A stretch of DNA of 64,000 nucleotides from Pseudomonadota bacterium (GTDB lineage Bacteria; Pseudomonadota; Gammaproteobacteria; Pseudomonadales; Azotimanducaceae), in assembly GCA_027624035.1 (NCBI GenBank), contig JAQBUI010000004.1, positions 1-64,000 on the forward strand, written 5' to 3'. The notes beneath the pieces were generated by a model that was given only the letters and a program-made list of their open reading frames with translations, made no database searches and had not been told where the DNA came from. Positions within the stretch are counted from its first letter, which is position 1, and every line of letters starts with the position of its first letter. Below, piece after piece: positions 10,025-18,286 of the stretch. Both the position numbers and the translations under genes were made by a program.

Positions 10025-10204
10025 AGGTGCTCTCTGGTGAGGTCCTCAGCATCTCGCAGGAGGCGGCGACACAGTTGTGGCCCCTTCAGTAATGATTGCC
10101 TGATGCTCAGTGATTCCAGCGAGAGAGTAGAGGATACAGAGGTCTCGATGAAGACAAAAGATCGGGCACCCGGATAGTTCACCCGATACGGGGATACAAT
10201 TACA

Positions 10205-10282
10205 GTGATGGGATCTTGACCCCTCAATTTGACCCCGAGACCTTCCATTGGATGAATCGAATCATAGAAGAGATCTGACCCA
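10205..10282 (-). repeat. GGGTCA-type short repeats before HD gene
   Basis: On the minus strand this stretch reads GGGGTCAAATTGAGGGGTCA AGATCCC and, further on, GGGTCAGATCTCTTC. The GGGTCA(GA) words match the longer repeats at 19341-19370 and 45630-45647. No gene is visible in 10025-10282. Confidence 0.45.
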
Positions 10283-10747
10283 GTGACCGTACGGACCCTT
10301 AAACGATACATCCGCGAGCACTACGACATCTGGTCCAGCCCGTTACATGGCATTGAGCACTGGCAACGGGTCTGGGAGTTCGGTCGATCCATCGCGCGGA
10401 CGACTGATGCTGATATCGAGATCGTCGAGTACTTCGCGTTTCTCCATGATTGTCAGCGATGGGACGAGGGCACCGATCTGGCCCACGGTCCTCGCGCCGG
10501 GATGTTTGCGATACAACACAGAGAATTGTTCGATCTGACACAATCACAGTTCCGGGTGTTGCTCCGGGCTGTTTCGGGACACACCGCGGCGATGCCAGGG
10601 TGTGCAGCCGCTCAGAACCCTACTCTCGCGACCTGCTGGGACGCGGACAGACTGGACATCGGCCGGGTGGGGCTCACGCCGGACCCTCGTTTCATGTTCA
10701 CAGACATGGCGAAAGCGCTGACGACCGTTGGTGAGCGAGGACCGTAA
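10283..10747 (+). CDS. HD-domain-like metal-dependent hydrolase
   Basis: 154 aa from a GTG start at 10283. The spacing of H (HGIEHWQRV, about residue 22), the HD pair (FAFLHDCQR, about residue 53), a further His (HGPRAG, about 67) and a C-terminal Asp (WDADRLDIGRVG, about 122) fits a small HD-superfamily phosphohydrolase. The second half (SGHTAAMPG, TPDPRFMFT) is conserved in uncharacterised gammaproteobacterial proteins I recognise only as HD-like. Metal-dependent phosphomonoesterase or nucleotidase activity is a family expectation, not shown here. It stands alone, convergent with the downstream CRTAC1 paralogue. Confidence 0.7.
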   Translation: MTVRTLKRYIREHYDIWSSPLHGIEHWQRVWEFGRSIARTTDADIEIVEYFAFLHDCQRWDEGTDLAHGPRAGMFAIQHRELFDLTQSQFRVLLRAVSGHTAAMPGCAAAQNPTLATCWDADRLDIGRVGLTPDPRFMFTDMAKALTTVGERGP

Positions 10748-11001
10748 AGACACCCTCTTTCTTTCTTCAGCAAATATCCTGATGGCAGCGGTTACCTGCG
10801 GTCAGTGCACCATATCTGACTCGCCAGCGTCACGTTCAGGTCGCCGATCAGATACGGAAAAACCGGATGCGCCGCTCTGATGACTCTTACGCGGCCTGAA
10901 CCGTAGTGCCGCAAGCCACAAATCTGACGCACCAGCCGGCCTGACCGTTTCCTTGAGACGCCATAGTCGAGTCGCCTCCACCGATACGCTTGCGTATTCC
11001 C

Positions 11002-12693
11002 TCAGGGGTGTACCAGCGTGAAGCGCCGATCAACGTCCAGCATCTCGACCCGGCTGGTGGGCTGGCCCGGCCCGGGCCAGACGACATCAATTGCGAGGAT
11101 CAGGTCATCCTCACCCAGGCCGAAGTGCAGAGTCGCAGGGCCGTGGGAGAGATAGGCGGTTCCGAAGCGCACCTCATCGACCTGGCTGCCGGAGGCCGTG
11201 GTCACCGTGACCCTCGCTCCGATCCCCTCGCGGTTGCCGCCGATACCAAGCAGGTCGATCACGACGTAGTGATGGCCATTGTCATGATCATTCCTGAACA
11301 CCGTCGGGGAGTTGCCGCTGTTGGCGATGAAGATGTCAACCCGGCCGTCAGCGTTATAGTCGGTACAAATCAGCCCCCGGCCCTGCCCTGTATGGTTAAT
11401 ACCCAGTTCCATGGCGCGCTCCGTGAACGTGCCATCACCATTGGACATGAACAGCCGCGAAGGATCATCATGGAACTGGGGCCTCGGTTCCTGGTAGCCA
11501 TTGGTATGGAAGAGGTCCACGTGCCCATCGTTATCGAAATCCGCAAAGCAGCTACCCCAGCCCCAGTCCCCGTCGCGTACTCCGGCCTCATCCGTCACGT
11601 CCTCAAACGTGCCCTGGCCGTCCATGTTTCTGTACAGTCGATTGCCTGAATCGTTTGACGGTGCCCCGGGTGCCCAGATGCTGGATACAAACCAGTCCAG
11701 GTCGCCGTCACGGTCATAGTCGGCAACGGCAGAGCCCATGCCATTCTCGTCAGAGATCACGCTGGTGGTAAGGTCCAGGAACGCCCCGCCCGCGTTCTGC
11801 AATACCTGGCTCGCCCCCCAGTCGGACGCAATCAGCAGATCCGGCAGACCATCTGAATTGACATCGGTAAATGTCGGGGTAAAGGAATATTCGGATTCAA
11901 GACCCCGGCCCTCGGTCACCTTGATGGGGACCATGTCGCTGACATCGGAATACGTGGCTTCGCCATTGTTGCGCCATAGGTACTGGGTGTCTGCACTCGT
12001 GATCCCGGTTCCCCAGTGCGTGAAAAACAGATCCAGGTCCCCATCAAGGTCGTAGTCTGCAGCCGCCATGGACCAGGTCGCTCTGGTGATGTTGATTCCC
12101 GTATCACCGGTCCAGTTCAGGAAATTTCCAGTCCGGTCGTTCACGAATGTCTCCACGCCCCCGTACTGGGCGGAGATGAAGTCCTTGAAGCCGTCAGCGT
12201 CCATATCGATGAAATACCCGGCAAGGTCCATACTCGCTAACTCGATGCCACTATCGTCCACTTCGACAAAGCGGTCGCCATCGTAGCTGAACAGCTTGCC
12301 GGGTGTCGTGTGTCCGTGTGCCACATAAAGCTCAGGCCAGCCATCGTTGTCAACGTCAGCCATTGCGAGGCCACCGCCGGTCTTCTCAGCCTCGGTCAGT
12401 TCGCTGCCGGACACACTGGCGTCATAGCAAAGTCCGAGCTCTGTCGTGACGTTCGTGAACGCCAGGCCACCGGTTGCCTCGTCTCTGACACGACAGTGTG
12501 CCAGGGGTTCTGCAGCAGGTTCGTCCGCTGTGGTGTCAGAATCGATGTCAGCGGCGGTGCCCCTTGTGGGAATCTCGAGTGCAGAACCGCTACCACCCCC
12601 ACACGCTGCCATACTGGCCAGGACAGCCAGAAGTATGATCGCCCTGCCACTGGCGTCCAGCATGCCCGTTCGGATGTTCTGTACCCTGTTCAT
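11002..12693 (-). CDS. CRTAC1-type FG-GAP/ASPIC lipoprotein, paralogue
   Basis: About 563 aa from the ATG chosen at 12693. Other in-frame starts are TTG 12753, ATG 12720, ATG 12702 and ATG 12663, and none has a clear SD. All precede the lipoprotein signal ILLAVLASMAAC-GGGSGS. Repeated FG-GAP/VCBS motifs (DYDLDGDLDLFFTHWG, DNDGHVDLFHTNG, NADGRVDIFIANSG) suggest a calcium-bound beta-propeller. The C-terminus has the ASPIC/UnbV domain (GNREGIGARVTV, HFGLGEDDLILAIDVVWPG). It shares order and wording of motifs with the product at 249-1856, so the two are paralogues separated by about 9 kb. The TTG at 12753 overlaps the stop of the small ORF upstream (TTGA), so coupling to that operon cannot be excluded. 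Confidence 0.83.
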   Translation of the reverse strand: MNRVQNIRTGMLDASGRAIILLAVLASMAACGGGSGSALEIPTRGTAADIDSDTTADEPAAEPLAHCRVRDEATGGLAFTNVTTELGLCYDASVSGSELTEAEKTGGGLAMADVDNDGWPELYVAHGHTTPGKLFSYDGDRFVEVDDSGIELASMDLAGYFIDMDADGFKDFISAQYGGVETFVNDRTGNFLNWTGDTGINITRATWSMAAADYDLDGDLDLFFTHWGTGITSADTQYLWRNNGEATYSDVSDMVPIKVTEGRGLESEYSFTPTFTDVNSDGLPDLLIASDWGASQVLQNAGGAFLDLTTSVISDENGMGSAVADYDRDGDLDWFVSSIWAPGAPSNDSGNRLYRNMDGQGTFEDVTDEAGVRDGDWGWGSCFADFDNDGHVDLFHTNGYQEPRPQFHDDPSRLFMSNGDGTFTERAMELGINHTGQGRGLICTDYNADGRVDIFIANSGNSPTVFRNDHDNGHHYVVIDLLGIGGNREGIGARVTVTTASGSQVDEVRFGTAYLSHGPATLHFGLGEDDLILAIDVVWPGPGQPTSRVEMLDVDRRFTLVHP

Positions 12694-12749
12694 CAGATGC
12701 ATGCAGCCGACACGACTCATAGCCGAACCAACGGTTTTCCCCAGTGCAT

Positions 12750-12911
12750 TCAATCAGATAGTTCGCGGTTTCTTGAAGTCCTTCTCCCGCTACCAAAAAA
12801 TCCGGCTTCGACGTCTTTCACACCCCGGTCGATGGGTCTGCGAAGTTCAGCCCGATAGCGATCCATTTCCTCGAAGCCGGCCAACAAGGCTTCAAAACCT
12901 TTGTCGTTCAT
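12750..12911 (-). CDS. Small hypothetical protein, third ORF of toxin-antitoxin operon
   Basis: A 53-aa ORF too short for the ORF track: MNDKGFEALLAGFEEMDRYR, then AELRRPIDRGVKDVEAGFFG and a basic tail ending RELSD. Its ATG overlaps the antitoxin stop as ATGA, the classical coupling arrangement. The composition is charged and helical, with no membrane segment. I do not recognise a family. It could be a genuine accessory protein or a decaying ORF; the exact overlap argues for translation. Confidence 0.45.
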   Translation of the reverse strand: MNDKGFEALLAGFEEMDRYRAELRRPIDRGVKDVEAGFFGSGRRTSRNRELSD

Positions 12912-13222
12912 CCCGCGTCACTCATCACACGATCCGGATCTCGTTCGACCTTGAGTTTGAGTCCGAGACCATGGACTACTTTGGTAAAACTTGAGAGCTT
13001 CGGATTCCCGCTCGCAGACAGCATCTTGTACATGCTCTCCCGACCGAGCTCTGATCGCTGTGCAAGTCCACTAATGCCATCTTCCTGCGCCTCGGCAATG
13101 TTACGCAGCGCCATCAAGATCACCGCTGCATCGCCATCCACCAGCGCTTCGCTTAAGTATTCCGCCGCGACTTCAGGATCGCGCAGCACCTCGTTGTGGG
13201 TCGCTCTGACGTTACGTGCCAT
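12908..13222 (-). CDS. HigA-like addiction-module antidote protein
   Basis: About 104 aa from the ATG at 13222. The track start at 13381 would run deep into the toxin gene in another frame. The protein opens RATHNEVLRDPEVAAEYL and carries an Xre-type helix-turn-helix (about residues 55-95: GISGLAQRSELGRESMYKML, SFTKVVHGLGLKLKV), as in the putative addiction-module antidote family. A purine-rich SD (GGAGA) lies 8-9 nt upstream inside the toxin gene, and the two genes overlap by 11 nt. It should neutralise the toxin encoded just upstream and autoregulate the operon, probably at the palindrome at 13565-13582. Confidence 0.85.
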   Translation of the reverse strand: MARNVRATHNEVLRDPEVAAEYLSEALVDGDAAVILMALRNIAEAQEDGISGLAQRSELGRESMYKMLSASGNPKLSSFTKVVHGLGLKLKVERDPDRVMSDAG

Positions 13223-13547
13223 CTTGCTGTCTCCGTTTGTGTTTCTGCCAGTAGGCCCTTGCTTTCTTGATGTCCTTTGACTGCGTGGACTTATCACCCC
13301 CGCAGAGCAACAGGTACACCTGATTCGCCTCTTTGCCGTAGTACACCCGGTAACCGGGTCCATAGTGGATGCGCAGTTCACTCAAGCCATCACCAATCGG
13401 CTCACTGTCACCAAAGAGACCGAGTTCCATTCGGTCTACCTGCAGGATGATCCTTGCTTTCGCTCGCGCGTCCCGAAGCCCATTCAACCAGGTCGCATAG
13501 GGACTCTTGCCCTTTGCGTCTGTGTACTCGTTGATGGTGTGCTTCAT
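13212..13547 (-). CDS. HigB/RelE-type toxin (addiction-module killer protein)
   Basis: About 111 aa. I prefer ATG 13547 (MKHTINEYTD) to the track start 13583, because the latter would place the operator palindrome inside the coding region. Motifs typical of the RelE/Gp49-like killer family are present: YATWLNGLRDARAKARI near the N-terminus, ELRIHYGPGYRVYYGKEANQ in the middle and LLCGGDKSTQSKDIKKAR near the end. The family generally acts as ribosome-dependent mRNA interferases. The toxin-first order and 11-nt overlap with the antidote gene match HigBA modules. The module is chromosomal, with no flanking mobile element visible. Confidence 0.85.
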   Translation of the reverse strand: MKHTINEYTDAKGKSPYATWLNGLRDARAKARIILQVDRMELGLFGDSEPIGDGLSELRIHYGPGYRVYYGKEANQVYLLLCGGDKSTQSKDIKKARAYWQKHKRRQQDGT

Positions 13548-13564
13548 CTCAGTCAAGTCGACAT

Positions 13565-13582
13565 TGTATCCCATAGGATACA
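13565..13582. promoter_or_regulatory. Palindromic operator candidate of the toxin-antitoxin operon
   Basis: TGTATCC-CATA-GGATACA is a perfect 7-bp inverted repeat with a 4-nt centre, immediately upstream of the preferred toxin start. Autoregulation through such palindromes is usual for HigBA-type modules; binding here is inferred. Confidence 0.5.
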
Positions 13583-13705
13583 TACCGTATAGACATTGAT
13601 CGCCATCAGGATTCTGCGGCCTTTTTCCGCGATAGCTGCGTTGGAGTCAGCTTCCCTGGCTGATAGAAGGGTTCCGTCTCACCCTGTTCATCACGGATGT
13701 ACCGA

Positions 13706-13743
13706 TAAAAAAAGGCCCTCCGGCAATAACACCGGGAGGGCCT
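13706..13743 (-). terminator. Rho-independent terminator of the TonB receptor gene
   Basis: On the minus strand AGGCCCTCCCGG, a short loop, then CCGGAGGGCC is followed by TTTTTTT. The GC-rich stem and T-run make a textbook intrinsic terminator about 60 nt after the receptor stop codon. Confidence 0.9.
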
Positions 13744-13801
13744 GTTCTACTTCAGGAACCGGCAGTCGCCTGCCAGCTTTTGCGACTATGTGCGAATCGC
13801 G

Positions 13802-16465
13802 TTACATCCGCCAATCAAACACCACACCAATTCGACGCGGATCGCTCAGCGTTCCCATGGGCGGGTACAGCGGGTTGGAACCGGCGTCCTGTGGCAGGTA
13901 CGCGACCAGACCAATCTCATCCATCACGTTCTGGACAAACGCAGTCACCGTCAACTTCTCACTGGGTGAGGTCCAGGTGGCGCGCAGGTCCAGTCGATTG
14001 TAGGCGCGCAACTTCTGGGACTCGATATTCCGCACCAGGGGGTACCGCTCACCAGTGTAGTTGAACCAGCCTGACCACACGAATGAACCCGGAATCGACT
14101 CGAAGGAGTTCGCATATTCGAGTGTGATCGCGTATTTGTGCTCCGGCTGCTGAGGCAACCTGCTGCCGGTCCAGTCTCTGGGCCTGTTATACGGCGAGAC
14201 CACCGTTTGCCCGGTTTCCTGGTCCAGATGCTGCCAGGAGCCAACCTGTGGATTGGGGTCGCCCTGCGTGGTCGCCGAGAACGTTCCAAGATCAGAGCCA
14301 AGGAAAGCGTAGAACCCACCGACCTTCAGTTGCTGGGTGATGTAGTAGTTACCCTCGATCTCAAAGCCCCAGACTTCCGAGTCCGGAATGTTGGTGGTGA
14401 ACTCAACCAGGGGCGAGTCCGCAAAGGGCTCAAGGCACCCGAAGTCGTCTATCGGCGCACCCGAGCAGACCGGGAGACCGGCGTCCTGGGTGGCGACCTG
14501 CTGGCGATCATCATAGTCCTGGAAAAATGCTGCAGCGCGCATGTTCAATCGCTGATCCAGGAACAACCCTTTAACGCCGGTCTCGTAGTTGATCAGCGTC
14601 TCTTCCTTGATCGGTGGATTGTAGATACTGGAATCGTTGAAACCACCGGCACGATAGCCCGTGGAAACACGACCATAGATCATGGCGTCATCGGTCGGCT
14701 TGTATTCCACACCGACATTCCAGATGACCTTGCTCCAACTCGGTTTGGGGTCGACGCCCAGTACCGTGCCCGGCTTCTCCGACGTTGCGTAGGTGTAGAT
14801 CACCGGCGTGTCAAATGCATCACCAATATAGGCGATGTCCTTCTGCCAGTAGATGAACTGAACTTCCCGGTACTTTGTGTCCTTGGTATGGCGCAAACCA
14901 CCCGAGATGGACCACCTGTCATCATGCTCGTAGGTACCGTGGACGAAATACGCCTCGGCCTCCATCCGAGCATCCGTACCAAAATAGTTCACGTTGACGT
15001 GGTCGTTGCCTTCCGTGCAGAACGTCTCGTCTCCACCCCAGTTTGCCCAGGAGTCATCGAAGATCGGCCCGCAGGTGGCAAAGGTGTCCAGATGCGCGCC
15101 ATCCCAGGCAAAGTCGTCTCTGGATACAGCCCACAGGTTGTAACCCTCATGCTGGTAGTAACCGGCGATGAAATTGAACTTGCCCTCGTAGTTCGAGATG
15201 AGCTGAATCTCGTGGGATTGATCGTCCATCAGAAACGGCGAGCGGTTACGACGATCGAACCAGGCCCCATTGGGTGTGCCGGGACCAACCTGGTTGGTCA
15301 GGTCCAGGTCGCGAATCGTCAGCTGGTCCAGTTCGTTTTCACCATAGACATACTGCAGTGTCAGACCCTCGGCAATCTCGATATCAACGTTCACGCCCCA
15401 TGATGTTCTCTTGACATCCGAAACGCCCGGCCGATTCACGTTGATCTTGTTTTGCAGGTCATCGCAATTGTTTGCCAGCACGTTGCCACAACGTGAAACT
15501 GCAGGAGACTCTTCTGTATACCCATACCAGAAGTTCTCTGGCTCATCATAGGTTCCCTCACAGTTGTAGGGTACGCCATTGATGGTGCCCGTCAGGTTGT
15601 CCTCCGTAATGCTGTTGAACACGTCCGGAGAAAACGGCCCGGTGCACAACCATGGTATGTCCCTCGGTGGGTCGAACAGACTCAAACTCGTTCTCGGTAC
15701 CCCTGTATCGTGGGAATAGGCATAACGGACATTGATGTCTACCCGATCCGTTTGGAAGCGCAACTGGGGTGCATAGCTGATTTCATCAGGCTCGTCGTAG
15801 TCGCCACCGAAGCCGATGTTCTCCTGAGCCCCGTCACCAGTATACGAACCTGCAGTGAGCCGGAAACTGAGCGGTCCGAACAACGGACCACCGACTGCAA
15901 CGTTGATCCGTTGCGTCGTCTGATCGGTAAATTCACCCAGTAACCGGGCATCCCATTCAGGCGTCGGTTTTCGGGTGACGTAGCTGATGGAGCCCGCAAT
16001 GGAATTCTTGCCATTGAGCGTCCCCTGGGGACCCCGTGCCACTTCCACCCGTTCAACGTCAAACAGGTTCGGTGCAACACCGGTTGCCGTTCGCGAATAC
16101 GCACCATTCACGTAGGTCGCAACGGCCATGTCCATATGGTTCGCGCCCGCCACGAAGGTGCCGATACCGCGAATGACGGTGCCCTGGCCGGTCTGTTCCT
16201 CGTGCTGCCCAAACTGCAGCCCCGGCGTGAGCGCTTCAAGGTCACCCTCGTCGATGATACCGAGTTGCTCAATTGCGTTCGCATCAAAGGCTGTGATCGT
16301 CAACGGAACATCGTTGATGTTCTCTTCGCGCTTTTCTGCGGTGACGACGATTTCTTCAATGTAGAATCCCTCCCCTTTCTTCCCGCGCTCTGCTCCATTT
16401 GCTGTCGACAGCCCGCCAGCCAGCGCCCCTGCAACAAACAGGGCCAGTATTTTTCGCTGTTTCAC
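13802..16465 (-). CDS. TonB-dependent outer-membrane receptor
   Basis: 887 aa from a GTG start at 16465, supported by a strong SD (AGGAGG, 8 nt upstream). A Sec signal peptide (ILALFVAGALAGGLSTANGA) precedes a TonB-box-like segment (IEEIVVTAEKR), the plug domain (about residues 45-160, including RGPQGTLNGKNSIAGSISY) and a 22-strand-type barrel to the end. The sequence style is that of the large gammaproteobacterial receptors linked to uptake of aromatic, terpenoid or steroid-like compounds, but the ligand cannot be read from sequence. The final residues are VVFDWRM rather than the usual terminal Phe. It is divergent from the VOC gene pair, and a strong terminator follows it. Confidence 0.92.
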   Translation of the reverse strand: MKQRKILALFVAGALAGGLSTANGAERGKKGEGFYIEEIVVTAEKREENINDVPLTITAFDANAIEQLGIIDEGDLEALTPGLQFGQHEEQTGQGTVIRGIGTFVAGANHMDMAVATYVNGAYSRTATGVAPNLFDVERVEVARGPQGTLNGKNSIAGSISYVTRKPTPEWDARLLGEFTDQTTQRINVAVGGPLFGPLSFRLTAGSYTGDGAQENIGFGGDYDEPDEISYAPQLRFQTDRVDINVRYAYSHDTGVPRTSLSLFDPPRDIPWLCTGPFSPDVFNSITEDNLTGTINGVPYNCEGTYDEPENFWYGYTEESPAVSRCGNVLANNCDDLQNKINVNRPGVSDVKRTSWGVNVDIEIAEGLTLQYVYGENELDQLTIRDLDLTNQVGPGTPNGAWFDRRNRSPFLMDDQSHEIQLISNYEGKFNFIAGYYQHEGYNLWAVSRDDFAWDGAHLDTFATCGPIFDDSWANWGGDETFCTEGNDHVNVNYFGTDARMEAEAYFVHGTYEHDDRWSISGGLRHTKDTKYREVQFIYWQKDIAYIGDAFDTPVIYTYATSEKPGTVLGVDPKPSWSKVIWNVGVEYKPTDDAMIYGRVSTGYRAGGFNDSSIYNPPIKEETLINYETGVKGLFLDQRLNMRAAAFFQDYDDRQQVATQDAGLPVCSGAPIDDFGCLEPFADSPLVEFTTNIPDSEVWGFEIEGNYYITQQLKVGGFYAFLGSDLGTFSATTQGDPNPQVGSWQHLDQETGQTVVSPYNRPRDWTGSRLPQQPEHKYAITLEYANSFESIPGSFVWSGWFNYTGERYPLVRNIESQKLRAYNRLDLRATWTSPSEKLTVTAFVQNVMDEIGLVAYLPQDAGSNPLYPPMGTLSDPRRIGVVFDWRM

Positions 16466-16499
16466 GCTTCCCCCCTCCTACCAGTACATAAGGTGGTCA

Positions 16500-16528
16500 A
16501 GATTAATCCTCCATTTTGTTTCCATCAA
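16500..16528 (-). promoter_or_regulatory. Candidate sigma-70 promoter for the TonB receptor
   Basis: On the minus strand TTGATG, 17 nt, TAATCT lies about 35 bp before the GTG start. It is in the AT-rich divergent spacer shared with the VOC genes. The match to consensus is moderate. Confidence 0.35.
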
Positions 16529-16661
16529 GAAACCGTCATCCAGTTTTCACCCATTATTATTGCGCTGAGCTGGAATCATGGTGCATGTCCGGTTCGGCCG
16601 CGTCCGGGTCGGGCCCATGATCGTGCTACAGTCCGCATCAGGCACTGAAGGAGGCGACCCC

Positions 16662-17138
16662 ATGACGATCGGAGTGAACGGCATTGCTCATATTCAACTG
16701 ACTGTAAACAACCCCGACGCATGCATACCGTTCTGGGAGCGCCTCTGTCATTTCCTTGAGATGCAGACACTCATCAGGGACAAGGACATTGTGTACTGTA
16801 TTGGCAGCCGTACCGGAATCCTGGTCCGTGGCGCACCACTGGAGAACCGCGACAGGCCCTTCGACCAGAATACTGCCGGTCTTCATCACTTCTGCTTTCG
16901 TGCACGCTCTCGAGAGGATGTCGACGCGATCTTCGGGTTCGTGAGCGGGGAATTGAAGGCCAAGGTGATTCACGGCCCGCAAGAGGGTTCCTTTGCGCCA
17001 GGCTACTACTCGATCCTGTTTGAAGACCCTGACGGAATCAGGGTTGAGTTCAACCATGTGCCCGGCAAGGGGCACTTCGGAGATGAGGGGCGGCTCGGCA
17101 GCGGACAGGGGCCGGCGACGCGCCTGGGAGATGACTGA
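16662..17138 (+). CDS. VOC-family (glyoxalase/dioxygenase-fold) protein
   Basis: 158 aa. ATG 16662 has a strong SD (AAGGAGG, 7 nt upstream); the track start at 16578 does not. It is a single vicinal-oxygen-chelate module pair: the first beta-alpha-beta half begins GIAHIQLTVNNPDACIPFWE with a candidate metal-ligand His, the second half has GLHHFCFRARSREDVDAI (His), and the last strand FEDPDGIRVEFNHVPG holds the family's terminal Glu. That H/H/E pattern suggests a metal-binding lyase, epimerase or dioxygenase, with unknown substrate. Its stop codon overlaps the start of the next VOC gene (ATGACTGA), so the pair is probably co-translated. Confidence 0.83.
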   Translation: MTIGVNGIAHIQLTVNNPDACIPFWERLCHFLEMQTLIRDKDIVYCIGSRTGILVRGAPLENRDRPFDQNTAGLHHFCFRARSREDVDAIFGFVSGELKAKVIHGPQEGSFAPGYYSILFEDPDGIRVEFNHVPGKGHFGDEGRLGSGQGPATRLGDD

Positions 17139-18042
17139 GCCAGGCCCAATGACCCCATCACCCCCCCTCAGGGTTGAACACATCACGCAGCCCGCGCTAT
17201 TGGTCCGGAGCCTGGACACCACGATGGATTGGCTGCACGCGGCCTTTGGTGTGTTTCCCTCCGAACGCGTCAACATCCGGCGCGCAGGGGTGCACAATGC
17301 GGTGTATGCGTTTGCCAACCGGACCTACCTGGAACTGATCGAACCTTACGAGCCGACGAGTTCGGCCTATCGCCTGCTGCAGCGGTCCGGCCCCGGCTGG
17401 CATATGCTGAACGTAGACCTCGCCCATGCCGACTTGAAAGACAACGATGCCGCCATTCGGGCAACCGGCGTACGCATCGTCCAGACCAACCGTACCGAAC
17501 ACATCACCGGGGCCTGGCACCTGCACCCGGCGGACACAGGCGGCGTGCTGCTCAATCTGGCCGACCCGGTGGATCACAACGAACACGGCATGTGGGCCGG
17601 TTGGGCCTGGCGAGAGTATGTCGGTACCAATACCCGGGTCGTTGATCAAATTCTGGGGGTTTCGGTGGCCACGAGGGACCTCGCCGCCGCGTGCACTACA
17701 TGGTCCGGACTCGGTTTCACGTTTGGGGACCCCACAACAGACGGCGAAGACCATGTGGCTGAGGCCCGTTGCAGTGGTGGTACATTTCTTCAGATCCGCC
17801 AGCCTCGCTCGGCGGCATCAACGGCAGGGAAAGTGCTTGAAAACCGAGGACCGGGGCTTGGTCATCTGTGCTGGGGAGTCAGGCAACTGGAAACGGTTCA
17901 GAGTCATCTGCAGACACTGGGCGTCGAGATCGAACGAACCGGGCAGGGGGTTTTCTGGACAACCGCGGACAGCACGCCCCTTGCGGTGCCAATGGAGTTC
18001 AGGCAACTGGACTCGGGTCTGGCGGCTGCGCCGCGCAGATAA
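17131..18042 (+). CDS. VOC-family protein, two-module
   Basis: 303 aa from ATG 17131, which overlaps the preceding VOC gene by 8 nt. Two VOC modules are visible. The first (about residues 10-145) begins VEHITQPALLVRSLDTTMDW and contains the tract THRTEHITGAWHLHP-like region (read as RTEHITGAWHLHPADTGG) and GGVLLNLADPVDHNEHG. The second (about 160-295) begins NTRVVDQILGVSVATRDLAA and ends with TPLAVPMEFRQL. The arrangement resembles extradiol-type or lactoylglutathione-lyase-like proteins of about 300 aa. Metal ligands in the second module are less obvious. It probably works on the same pathway as its coupled neighbour. Confidence 0.8.
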   Translation: MTEPGPMTPSPPLRVEHITQPALLVRSLDTTMDWLHAAFGVFPSERVNIRRAGVHNAVYAFANRTYLELIEPYEPTSSAYRLLQRSGPGWHMLNVDLAHADLKDNDAAIRATGVRIVQTNRTEHITGAWHLHPADTGGVLLNLADPVDHNEHGMWAGWAWREYVGTNTRVVDQILGVSVATRDLAAACTTWSGLGFTFGDPTTDGEDHVAEARCSGGTFLQIRQPRSAASTAGKVLENRGPGLGHLCWGVRQLETVQSHLQTLGVEIERTGQGVFWTTADSTPLAVPMEFRQLDSGLAAAPRR

Positions 18043-18286
18043 CCTGTGAACAGATGCCCGTTGGCGTACAGGCCTTCTGCGGTGCTTGCTGCACTTCGGC
18101 ATCTGCCAGTTGGCCTCCATTTCTTCAGCCAACATCATCCCCACACCGGTAATGACGCCCTGCCCGACTTATGACAAACCGCCACCGGCATGGCTGTCCG
18201 TCGCAATGAGCGCGCGTCGTGTTCACTTGCATGCTGCTTTCTGAATCAGAGACGCCAGTGCAGGCGCCTGAACCCCGCGGACCGCA

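Noticed and set aside
10887-11090. 67-aa minus-strand ORF downstream of HD gene
   Set aside because: Overlaps the CRTAC1 gene end in another frame and has no recognisable features.
14138-15403. 421-aa ORF antisense to the TonB receptor
   Set aside because: Shadow of the high-GC receptor gene; no domain, no SD, and codon usage mirrors the opposite strand.
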